NCBI GenBank assembly: GCA_911728435.2
Contig: OU452200.1
Location: forward strand, 35,851,715 to 35,915,714
Direction: 5' to 3'
From: Apoderus coryli
Lineage: Eukaryota; Arthropoda; Insecta; Coleoptera; Attelabidae
Length of the DNA stretch: 64,000 nt
Shown here: piece after piece, positions 1 through 10,500 of the stretch
How the letters are laid out: each line of letters begins with the position of its first letter
Numbering within the stretch: position 1 is the stretch's first letter
Position numbers and translations under genes: made by a program
Notes under the pieces: model-generated
Database searches by the model: none
Told to the model about the DNA's origin: nothing
Seen by the model: only the letters and a program-made list of their open reading frames with translations

Positions 1-1262
1 TTATTGTTTAACAGGTTACACCCAATTACAAGACAATTCTTTGATTCCATAATATAAACAATTGAACTTAATATACACTAAAACTATAATAAAAACTTAA
101 TATCAAATTATTAAATTAACTAAATGAGCCTGCAAACTATGTTTAAATGCCACTAAATTATTACTAAAAAAATTGGTATGAACAGATATTTTATGCTTAT
201 TACACAGATTGCATGCATTGATTACGGGGGCCCTCGTCTCATAATTCCTATGAGCTTGGGGAACTCTAAATAAGTGCATGTTCCTTGTATATGCTAGTGG
301 TACGTTGAGGTTCACTTCCTGTAAGAGGTGAGGGCAATCCAGCATGGACTTGATTAATTTAAAAAGAAATATTTGAGATGCAGACACTCTTCGACACTGC
401 AACGATTGAAAACCAAAACGGTTTAAGAGTTCGTTATGATCAACCCCCCTGTCTGGATATCATCCATCAATCTTGTACGAAATGTACTTTAAAAACTTAC
501 GCTGAACCTGCTCAAGTTTATTGATATATACCTGGTAAATCGGTGACCACATGACAGACGCGTATTCCAACTTTGACCGCACCAGCGACTGGTAAAGGGC
601 TATAAGAGGGTCTATATTCTGAAATTCCCTTGTTGACCTTATAATAAACCCAAGTGCTCTAGTCGCCTCTTGGCAAATATTGTGAAGGTGAGGATTGAAT
701 GACAATTCATTGTCAACAAGGACACCCAGATCCCTAACTTCCTTGCATTTCTGAAGCGCAACCAAGTCCGTCTGAAGCAGCTCACAGTCCAAGGGATTAC
801 GTATTATCCTGAAGAGCTTCATATCATCAGCAAACAGGAGACAGGAACTAAATACATTCGCAGTGATATCGTTGACGTATATCGAAAATATAAGTGGAGC
901 CAAGTTGCTCCCCTGCGGTGCGCCACTTGTAGCTACAAAATCCCTAGATTTAAAGCCATTGTACTCAACAAACAAGGTACGTCCCGTAAGATAAGACTCG
1001 AAGAATCCAACAAGGGCAACACCGAATCCTAGCGCCCTCATTTTATTTAATATAGTACCATGGTCTAACCTGTCAAAAGCCTTCGAGAAGTCTATGTAGA
1101 TAGCATCAACCTGTTCACCTCTGCTCATGGTGGGATAAACATACTGCAGGAACTCGGATAAGTTAGTGACGGTTGAGCGCTTCTGATAGAAGCCATGTTG
1201 TTGACCTATTATTAAATTTTTAGTTAGTTAGACAAAATGGATATCGGACGATAGTTCATTAT
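1..1262 (-). mobile_element. Non-LTR retrotransposon 3' part (LINE family C), degenerate
   Basis: Read on the minus strand this is the reverse-transcriptase and C-terminal part of a CR1/Jockey-like LINE. Visible pieces in order: YRPISILSN (about 1230-1260), the palm motif [22 protein letters not shown] and FADDMK (460-1128), the KYISYKIDG segment, then the C-terminal block with FLFKLI (103-402). Between FADDMK and KDLGVL-like sequence about 40 residues found in the sister copy (41960-43660) are missing, so it is internally deleted, and the C-terminal block is in another frame. The 3' end with its short TTATTG tail runs off or ends at the left edge. Dead copy. Clade assignment is inference; RT identity is certain. 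Confidence 0.9.
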
Positions 1263-2122
1263 TTCGTCGACATCATTGGCCTTGTGCACTGGACATATAC
1301 GAGCCTTCTTCCAAACGTCGGGAAAGGTTTGAGCGTTGAATTGAATTGAAGGAGAGAGTCTGCCCAGTTGCCTTCGCGTGTGTCTTGGGGAGAAAAATCC
1401 GGTGAAGGGAGTCAGGAGAGTGCATATTTCCAGTCCTGATGGAATTCCTCCATTGTTCCTCAATAAGTGTCGGACACCTTCTCTCTCTTGATATTCCCCT
1501 CCAATTTATTTTCAACTTACCTCTTCGTTCAGGCCACTTTCCACTAATCTGTGAGGTTCAGGCAAAGGTTGCCAATATATGTTAAAGCAAAAAGTGGGTC
1601 CTCAAAAATAACGTGTTAGTAAGAAAAAATGTACCTGAAGAAGGCAAATAAACCGAAACGTTGTGCATGACAAGAAATAAAAAATATTTCAAAGAATAAT
1701 TTCCATTTTATAAAGGACCTTACATCCCTTCGGTTCCTCACTTTATCAAAGTATATTTAGAAAGATTTCAAAGAGAACATATTCAAGATAGTCTCATTGT
1801 TTAGATCTTTTTGTATCGATTTTCCCCAGCAGGAAGTTCCACCAACCTGTAAAGTCATACCTCGATACGTCTGTTAAACCTTCAGGAGACTAATCTGCAA
1901 ATGAAGGGGTTTATCAGGCTTTCGTTTTAGATTTGTTATGCTCCAGTAAAGGCAATTTTGCTTTTGGGACACCTGGGTTTACTAACAGTTAAACTTTAAA
2001 TTTCCCCGCAAAGAGCAAACTAAGGAACATACCATGGTGACCTAGGGTGTTCTGATACGGATTTTCTACCCTGATTTGCATAAAAAGTAGGGTAGCCATT
2101 TAAAAAATGATTATCGTTCCAG
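1263..2122. other. Intron/flank of pyrophosphatase, no gene recognised
   Basis: No coding exon is visible. Around 1290-1520 there is a scrambled segment that still reads as upstream RT sequence (FPDVWKKARICPVH on the minus strand), so the LINE remnant extends a little further. At 1632-1670 a CCTGAAGAAGG...CCGAAACG phrase occurs, a pattern common in insect repeats. The stretch ends in a splice acceptor (TTATCGTTCCAG) for the pyrophosphatase exon. Confidence 0.5.
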
Positions 2123-5100
2123 ATTACCATGAAAGAAATACTGAACCCGATCAAACAAGACGTGAAGAAAGGTAAACCACGTTTCGTATCCAACTGTTTC
2201 CCCCATCACGGTTACATATGGAATTATGGTGCTTTGCCCCAAACATGGGAGAATCCCGACCATTTAGACGATGGCACTGGATGCCAGGGCGATAATGATC
2301 CAATTGATGTCGTGGAAATTGGATATAGAGTTGCGAAACGTGGTGAAGTATTGAATGTCAAAGTATTGGGAACGATAGCTTTAATTGATGAAGGTAAGAG
2401 ACACTTTCTTTACAGGGTCAGTTCTATCATATAGTTTTTGAGTTTTCCAGGTGAGACCGATTGGAAACTGATTGCCATCGATGTAAATGATCCCTTAGCG
2501 CCGCATGTGAACGACATTGCCGATGTAGAGAAGCATTTTCCAGGTCTATTGAAAGCTACGGTCGAGTGGTTCCGAATCTATAAAATGCCAGATGGTAAAC
2601 CGGAGAATCAGTTCGCATTTAATGGGGAAGCAAAACCAGCTGCGTTTGCATTAAAGATTATCGATGAGGTGTGTTCTCTCTTAGTTTTATTTACTTTTTC
2701 CATTGATCATAGTTTTTGATTTCAGGTTCATGGTTTCTGGAAAAGCTTGGTCAGTAATACCGAGACGGGAAAAGGTATTTCTTGGTGAGTATTTTATTTA
2801 TTTATTTATTTACGGGCAAACGCCCATTTTATACAAAATTACAATAAATATAAATAGTTCTACAATAAAACACTTCAAAAGAATTAGACAATCGAAAAAT
2901 GTCAAATAAAAATCAATCACGAATAAAATGGATAATAATAATCTTCACTATTATAAAGCAATATGGTACAACACAACGTATCAATTATCAAAGAGGTGCC
3001 CTATTGATCCCAAAGAGGTATTTCTCGGGACAAAAAAATCCAGTGTCTCTTCACTGTCATTGGCGAGACGCATTGAGCGCGCCACAAATGAATTGCAACC
3101 ATAATTTGTTCTGGAATGTGACTGGTGAAACATACTCGTACGCGTTGCACGATATGGAACATGAATTCCAATCTTGCCCAAAAGATCGGGACAGTTCAAC
3201 CTTCCATTTATAAGGTCATACAATAAAATCAAATCATGTCTCTCTCGTCGATCAGCCAGCGTGTCAATGTCAAGATAGGACTCTAAGTCGGCATATAATT
3301 CAAAACGATTCTCAAAAATAAAGCCTATGTGCAGTTTGTAGGCTAGGTATCTAAGAAATTTGTGCTGTACCTGCTCAATTCTTACTAGATGCACAGTATA
3401 ATGTGGAGACCAGACAGCCGACGCATACTCAAGGCACGGTCTGACCAAACTTGTGTAAAGAAGCCTCAGAGAATCGACATGTGTGAACTCCCGTGAGCAA
3501 CGTTTAATGAAGCCAAGAATCTTCAGAGACCTTGAGACCATTGAAGTTATATGTGGAATAAAGGTCAAACCACTATCAAGCATGACTCCAAGATTCTTAA
3601 CTGTAGTAACCAATTTAAGGGAAGTCTGGTTCAGTGAGTAATCCGTCTTGATCTCGAAAAGGACATATAACAACACTTATCAACATTCAGATGCATATCA
3701 TTCCCAACACACCACTCGTGAAGAGCCCCGAGGTCAGACTGCAATCTCTCGCAATCTTTAGTTTTGTTGACTATCGTAAATAGTTTGAGGTCATCAGCGA
3801 CCAAGAGAAAACCGCTCGAAGTAAAACATCTGGCGATGTCATTAACGAAAATATTAAAAAACAGTGGTCCCAAGTGTGATCCCTGGGGGACGCCAGATGA
3901 TACTTTTATCTCAGTAGAAACAAATCCCTTGACCTTAACGTATTGAATCCTGCTATCAAGGTAGCTACTCATCCATTCGAGCATGCGTCCGCCGATGCCA
4001 ACCTCAGCCAACTTTATCAATAAGATTTTATGATTTACACGATCGAAGGCTTTGGAGAAATCGGTATACACTGAATGTACCTCCGATCCACTCTCTAGAG
4101 CATCAATAATAAAGTTGATGTATTTTAACAGATTTAGCTCAGCTGACTTTCGTGGCAAAAATCCGTACTGCTGATCAATGATAGCACTGCCTAGAAGAGG
4201 TTGAAGGTAATTTATTATAAGTTTCTCGAATACCTTGGGAATAATGCTGATTATACTGATAGGTCTATAATTCTTAATATTATGCCTGTCTCCAGACTTG
4301 TGTATAGGGGTAATGAAGCTGGACTTCCAGATCTCAGGAAAACAACCAGTGTTTAACGACATGTTAAAAATAGTATGCAAAGGTCTTGCCAGAACAAAAC
4401 TGCAATGCTTTCATAATTTCGGAGGTGACCCATTTGGCCCAGGGCCCTTATTCGCGTCCAGAGTAGAAAGTTGCTGGTACATCTCCGATATTGAAATCTT
4501 TAGACAGTTATAGTTAATATCATTAACACTAAGACGCTCAGCAACATTGACGTCATTAGCTGTATAAACCGAAGAGAAATGCCTAGCAAAGAGATCAGCA
4601 GCGGACTGTCCGGAAGTAGCTCTATCAGCGTCAAGAAACAACTCAGAAGGTAAGTCGATATTTCTACGCGTGGAGTTCACAAAAGACCAAAAAGATCTTA
4701 TATCACCGTGAATCTGGGTCTTCAACAGAAAGAATAAAGTTTGTATAGCATTCTCGCGATAGGGTTTTAGTAAATTCAGTTGACAGGGGCCTGAGGAACA
4801 CATTCACACTGACCATACCGCCACAGTGTAACGGTTTCTGATAATTTAAATGTTTTTTTTTTTTGTTACAGCACTAGCACAACTTTAGAAGACAACTCTT
4901 TCCGTATTACCACTAACGAGGCGAAAGAGATTATCGATAAAACACCGGAATATAGTGATCCACAACCGGTCGATCCTATAGGTAACTGTTTATAGCCATT
5001 TTCTTCCTGATATATTATTGAGACTCTTCAATTCGTCTAAATTCATTTGAATTGTACTTAAATTTATTTAATTTCAGTTGATAAAGTGTATTTTATTAAA

Positions 5101-5912
5101 AATACTTCATCTCCTTCTAATACATTGAGTAAATTATAAATGCATGTCATAGTTTCAAATCAAATAGTCATCATCAGGTAATGCAGCAACTTTTTATTCT
5201 AACTTTAAGTGCTTTAGGTTTTCTCTTAATAATGTGTGTCCAAGTTTGACTTGCCAATTTCATTTACTCATAAAACACAAAAAACTTTATTGTTTTCCCT
5301 CTTCAAGTTCAAATGTTGTGATTAATATTTGGCCTTCTTTATTTTTCTATCACCTCATCAAGATCGTTTGGTTAATTCAGTTCTCGAGTCATTGGTTTCT
5401 TATATAAGCGGGTAGATAAGAATTTTACGCACAGTGGATATTTTCATGGTTTCACCATATACTACTAGGCCTTAACGCATCAATGTGTTCTGCTGATCGG
5501 GGACAACAGTTGTAAATAACTTTTACTGTCCCAATCTGGTGTATTTTTACCTTTACTCTCCGAAATGCGTACGATAAGATATATGTTTCTGCAGTTGCAG
5601 CAAAATATTTCCGGCATTGGTACCTAAATAGTTTGTACAATATACAATAAATACGTTACTTAGTACAAACAACTAACCTCAATGTTTTTACTTGACATAT
5701 GTCATATTACATATTAGCAGGAGGCCAAAAATTGGAGAAGAAGTGCGAGTTTAATTTAAGAAAATCAAATTTGGTCACTCATTATTATGGACGAAGCTCT
5801 GATAATGACTTGTGGTTTTAATTAAAAAAAAAACCTTTAAAAATAAGTAAATTAAGTATTTTTCTTTGTTACAGTGGATAAATGGCATTTTGTTCATCTA
5901 AAATCAATGTAA
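2123..5912 (+). CDS. Nurf-38: Inorganic pyrophosphatase (Nurf-38/PPA family), 3' exons only
   Basis: Soluble family I pyrophosphatase, which hydrolyses PPi to two phosphates in cytosol and nucleus; in flies the same protein is the NURF-38 subunit of the NURF chromatin remodeller. Exons with consensus junctions and matching phases: 2123-2393, 2451-2668, 2726-2784, 4872-4981, then one of two last exons, 5078-5139 or 5875-5912. The reading runs from [16 protein letters not shown] through [16 protein letters not shown] and the signature [12 protein letters not shown] (metal-binding aspartates) to [37 protein letters not shown] and GKGIS. Human PPA1 is about 289 residues; roughly the first 90 residues are absent, so upstream exons lie left of the window. 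The internal ATG at 2129 is not the true start. The intron 2785-4871 carries a LINE inserted antisense. Identification is firm; only the NURF role is by homology. Confidence 0.95.
2786..4803 (-). mobile_element. Non-LTR retrotransposon (LINE family A) in pyrophosphatase intron
   Basis: 5'-truncated LINE antisense to the host gene. On the minus strand: a linker/N-terminal RT piece (4411-4803, with SFVNSTRR and [16 protein letters not shown]), the main RT frame (3631-4380: [57 protein letters not shown]) and the thumb/C-terminal frame (2981-3676: [25 protein letters not shown]). The catalytic box reads VADD instead of the usual F/YADD, and frames are broken at about 3650 and 4400, so it is inactive. 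The 3' end is a run of TAAA units (2796-2812 on the + strand as ATTT repeats). The same family recurs at 36739-37947. A CR1/L2-like clade is suggested by the short-repeat tail. Confidence 0.93.
5078..5139 (+). CDS. Nurf-38: Alternative last exon 1 of pyrophosphatase
   Basis: Acceptor TTTAATTTCAG precedes it; joined in phase 1 to the exon ending at 4981 it gives [20 protein letters not shown] and a TAA stop at 5137-5139. A poly(A) signal AATAAA lies at 5646-5651. It starts with the same VDK as the downstream exon 5875-5912 but then diverges, so it looks like a duplicated copy of the terminal exon. Both exons are in frame and both have proper acceptors; which is used, and whether both are, cannot be decided here. 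Confidence 0.65.
5646..5651 (+). terminator. Poly(A) signal AATAAA for last exon 1
   Basis: AATAAA about 507 bases after the stop at 5139 and before last exon 2; would end a transcript using the first alternative terminal exon. Confidence 0.35.
5875..5912 (+). CDS. Nurf-38: Alternative last exon 2 of pyrophosphatase (canonical-looking)
   Basis: Acceptor TTTCTTTGTTACAG precedes it; joined in phase 1 to 4981 it gives [12 protein letters not shown] and a TAA stop at 5910-5912. The VDKW ending is what other animal pyrophosphatases have (the human enzyme ends in a VDKW... peptide), so this is the likely ancestral end. A poly(A) signal AATAAA follows at 6056-6061. Confidence 0.75.
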
Positions 5913-6055
5913 AGTTTAACTACGATGGAATCTACGATATTAAAACTTTTTAGTTATTTGGTTGCTGAAATTATTTATTACTTTTTTAATATTTATGAAA
6001 GAAAAAATTTGTTAAATTAATAATGTTTGAAATTATTATTATTACTGGAAAAGAG

Positions 6056-6061
6056 AATAAA
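6056..6061 (+). terminator. Poly(A) signal AATAAA for last exon 2
   Basis: AATAAA 144 bases after the stop at 5912, in AT-rich 3' UTR-like sequence. Confidence 0.5.
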
Positions 6062-6250
6062 AAATATTTTGCACTGAAAATCAAAATATTGTTTTAATTA
6101 GGTATATTTAGTTTAAATTGAGCGTTTATAAAACATTTTTTATAAAACAATAATTTGTATGGGGGGCTTATCCCCCTATTAATAAACAATTACTAATTTT
6201 TTATTTTAGTAATTTCCGACAAAAGGAACAATAATAATTCTTAATACTAC

Positions 6251-7189
6251 CACAGCATAATAAAGAACAGCGTTCCGGGTCCACGTTGACACTATGACGT
6301 ATGACGTCGCCATTTTGGGATAAAATTCAGATCCTGACTAAAAATAATTATATTTTTCAGTTTCTAACCACAGTACCTACTGTATTTTTATGAAAATATT
6401 TAAGTACATAATAATGTCGCTGTCAATATCAAAAATATTTGTGGTGTGTCATAGTGATTGAAAACATCATTGAGTGTTGGTATCAGTTACCGTATAGGAA
6501 AATGACTGCTCAAACATTGATGTTGAGTATAGAGGTGGCGTAATTACAGTTTTATGACGAATATACACATCATGCACAGATCCCCCGAACTTAAATCTTT
6601 CATATAAGTTTTCCGACTTTTTCCTTCTGATGATTTTATTAAACAAAATTAGTGAATGAAAGATCCGACGTAGCGCGAATTCTGCATCAACTGAATCCTA
6701 TTCTCATCAGTTTTAGTTACACAAGGACCATATATAAGATCGCCATAATTAAAATGCGACAGTATTAAACTGTCGCATAAAAGTTTTTTTGTTTGCCAGT
6801 TAAGCCATCTCGTATTGTAATAATGGACTTTGTCCGTGAATGAATAAATAACTAAATTTTTAAACCCCTTTCCTACGGTCAATGTTTCCTAAAAGCTAAT
6901 CAGCACCTACACATATCCTGTAGTATTTATGTACCAAATTTGGTAAAATATGTTAATAAAATCCATTTTATTTTCACGTACACTATACTGGAAACATACA
7001 GAATCAGATTACAATCACAATATTTATTTATCTCTTATCTCGTACAAACCGACAATTGAGCACATGATATCTACCTACGTCTATGCGATTATTGTCACGT
7101 TTTATCTTATAATGGCGGCATGCGCGACGAGATGCGAATGACGCCTCGCAAACGGAGAGTCGGAATACTGTATATTATACTATACTGTG
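6251..7189 (-). mobile_element. P-element-like non-autonomous transposon, copy 1
   Basis: 939-bp element with imperfect inverted ends: left CACAGCATAATAAAGAACAG, right complement CACAGTATAGTATAATATAC, each followed by CAG(C/T)(G/A)TTCCG. It is the inverted relative of the element at 9297-10747: both share a GTTAAAACGTCACAATAATCGC-type subterminal block near one end and a TGACGTATGACG block near the other. Inside (6649-6882, minus) is a LINE RT thumb fragment ([25 protein letters not shown]). Where copy 2 has a THAP exon, this copy has a stretch (about 6840-6950, minus) that resembles the AAATTTGGTAC...GGGTTTAAAA repeat of 45990-47960. No clear target-site duplication. Family placement is inference from the THAP exon of copy 2. 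Confidence 0.7.
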
Positions 7190-7591
7190 CTTATAACAAA
7201 TAAAAATCAGCTGACCGTATGTCATTGTCATGTCCATCAAAACAATGTTTATTTTTGTGAATAATTAAATAACCTGAACAATGTGTAAATACTAATTTAA
7301 TTTCAATCTAACAAAATGTACACCTATTAATTATTATTATCAGAATTTTCCATATAATACTTGATATACTAACAAACATTCAACAACAACTATTACCTGT
7401 GATTGTGATATGTGAAGTGTCAGGGAAAGCTTGTCATTTTATATTTTATTTTTTTGTCCATGTTCAACATCAAATTTATAATTATTTTCTTCAACTAAAT
7501 AGTTTGTTAATGTGCAATATAAAGAAACTATGTGTGATAGACAGATTAATATAATTAATTTATTATAACAATAGACAAGTAGGTACCTATT
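7190..7591. promoter_or_regulatory. AT-rich 5' region of the carboxypeptidase gene
   Basis: Some 400 bases between the P-like element and the AGBL5-like start codon, with no ORF or recognisable repeat. Promoter and 5' UTR presumably lie here, but I see no convincing core motif. Confidence 0.3.
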
Positions 7592-10500
7592 ATGGAAGGT
7601 ATCCATTGTTCACAGTTTGTGTTTTATAATGACTTTGATTCAGCGAATTTGGCCAAAGTCGAATTTATACCTCCGAATAACTCAGGTAAAAACACACAAC
7701 ACAGATTTTTAATAATAATAATAATAACCTGAGTACTTGTAATAATTGTCTGAGATTTTTGTATTGAAGTACCTTATAACATTTCTTAGGTGTATGTTGC
7801 TCTAAACAAAGTGCTCATCATAAAAATGCCAATCAATCCATGGAAGTTGTTCATGCGGAATTTAACATTTGGACCCGACCAGATTGTTGTGGAACGGAAT
7901 TTGAGAACGGAAACAGAACTTGGTTTTATTTTGCCATGAAAGGTAAGTTGTACGTTTTTAATTTCTATAGCAACTTTTGAATTTCATATGTATGAACAAT
8001 TTCTAGTTCCTAAAGGAACATGGTATAGTTATTTTTTTACAATAGCCATTCTTTTCAGCACCGGAACCAAGTCTCATAGTCAAAATCAATGTGGTTAATT
8101 TAAATAAACAAGGTAAAATGTACAGTCAAGGCATGGCGCCAGTTTATCGAATATTACCAAATAAACCAAAGTGGGAACGGATACATGATAAACCATTATT
8201 TAGTGTAAGTTTTTTTTTATGATTATAACTGGTGGGCCATCTTGATTTATCAGAAAAAATGACAGAAAGTCAGTAAGTAATATAATGTACCTATGTCTAT
8301 TTTAGTACGAGAATGACATATTTACATTGACATTCAAATATCGTACACCGGACAATTTAGACAGTTGTACGTATTTTGCATTTACGTACCCATTTTCGTA
8401 TGTGGAATTGGATAAAATGTTGGTTAACATTGATGCCAAATATTTTACAATTGGTGAGTAAATTTGATTGCGTTCTTTCTTAAACAACCGAAACGTTAAA
8501 TGTCACCAATGACATACTATACTAGAAAGGGACCAGCCATATACTTATTCAATAATATGCATCAGCGATGCGGAAAACATTAGAAAGAGAGGTTTGAAAG
8601 AAAGATGGAGCTAAAGTGGGTAGAAAACGCAACTAGTGCTTTGTGCTTTTATGTAGGAACATATTAATTTGCTTAAAAAATAGTTTTTATTAAAAATGCT
8701 TGGGAATTGTTACTAATTTCGAAATATATGACATTAATTCATCAAATTATCATGAAAATAACTTACCAATAGTGAGAAAATTCTATAAAATTTAAAAATA
8801 TTGAAAGGATAATATGCTCTAGAAAAAAAAAACACAAAATTTATGAAAATATTTATTTATTCAGTTTTGGTATTTTTATTGACTTTTATCAAGATTGAAT
8901 ATAAAAATGCCCACATTAATGGTTTTAGACGATTGGATAATATACAGGGTGAGTCCATTAGTGGATAAACCTTCGATATTACCGTTAGAAGTAAAAGTTA
9001 TATAGGTGGTATTAAGCTGCACATTTTAAAATTATTTTTTCTCTACATGGAGGCTTCCATTGACTACTACACTACAGTGAGGTCATTTTCAGTATTACCT
9101 GACTGGGAAGCTTGTCCTGAAACTTAAAGAAAATTCAGATAATACGGATTTTTTTGATTGTTTTGGTTAAACCATATTTAAAATAACTTGAAACAACTAT
9201 AAAAAATTGTTGGAACTACATGGAAACGCATTTAACTACACAGTAAACAAATTTCTTTTTACCCACTCTAGCTCTATCCTTGTCGCACCCCTCGGGCACA
9301 GTATAATAAATAATACAGTATTCTGACTTTCCGCTTGCGAGCCGTCCTGCGCATATCGGCGCGCATGCCGCCATTATGGGTTAAAACGTCACAATAATCG
9401 CATTGACGTAGATAGATACCGTTCACTCCTGTGTTCAATATATAGTTCATTGTCGGCGTGTACGAGATAAATAAATATTGTGTTTGTAATCTAATTCTGT
9501 GTTTTTGGTATAGTGTTCGTGAGAATTAAAAGGATTTTATTTTTATTAACGTATCTTATGACTAAAACAATGAACAATCAGGGAGGACATGTGTGTGCTG
9601 CAAAATGTTGTCCCAATAAGCGGTACACTTGCGCTAAACATTTTTTTCGCTTCCCCACAGATCCTGTTAGGTGAGTAATAAGTCAAAATAAAGATGAATA
9701 CTAGATAATTTTACGTTTATAACAACTTTGTATAACCGTAAAATTTATATTACGAAATGGCAGTATCTAATATGTTTTTAAACTAAATGAAAGTAAAACA
9801 TAAACACAAGTTGTTTCGTGGCGAGATAGCATGATAACGCAATCAGCTAGGGGTTATATTATTGACAATATATATATGGCCCTTGTTTGACTAGAATTGT
9901 TGAGAACAGGATTCAGTTGATGCAGAATTCAGGGTCACGGCTTGTATGTGGAATTCGTAGGGGTGAAAGAGGCTAGCAATAAGATTAAGGAAATCAGCTG
10001 GTTAAGAATGAAACAACGTCGGATTTTCATTCACTAATTTTGATTAATAAAAATCATCACATGGAAATAGGCGTAATACTTATATGAAATATTGAAGTTC
10101 CGGGGACCGGTGTATGATGTGAATATTCTTCATAAAACTGTCATTACACTACCGTTAGACTCAACATCAATCTTTGAGCGGTCATTTTCCTATACGGTTT
10201 CAAAATATTACAACGCTCTACCGGAGAATATAAAAAGTTTACAGGGGTTTTCGTTTAAGAGCGCTGTCTGACACGTAATAGAACAAATTAATTTGTAAAC
10301 ATAAGCTACCTACTTAATTTGGCTAGCGATGTAAAACTATTTTCAGATAGGTTTAAGCTAAAATATAAGTTACGTTTAGGTTAAGTTAGGAAGCACTGCT
10401 TCAACTTTTATAAAAATGTCTTTTTTACTAATAAAGTCTTTATTATTGTTGTGTTTATTATTATTATTAAAAATCACCCAATCCTGTCAACATTTAACTG

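Noticed and set aside
2703..3213. ORFs across the pyrophosphatase intron
   Set aside because: They combine exon 2726-2784 with intron and antisense LINE sequence; the donor at 2785 and acceptor at 4871 give the proper reading.
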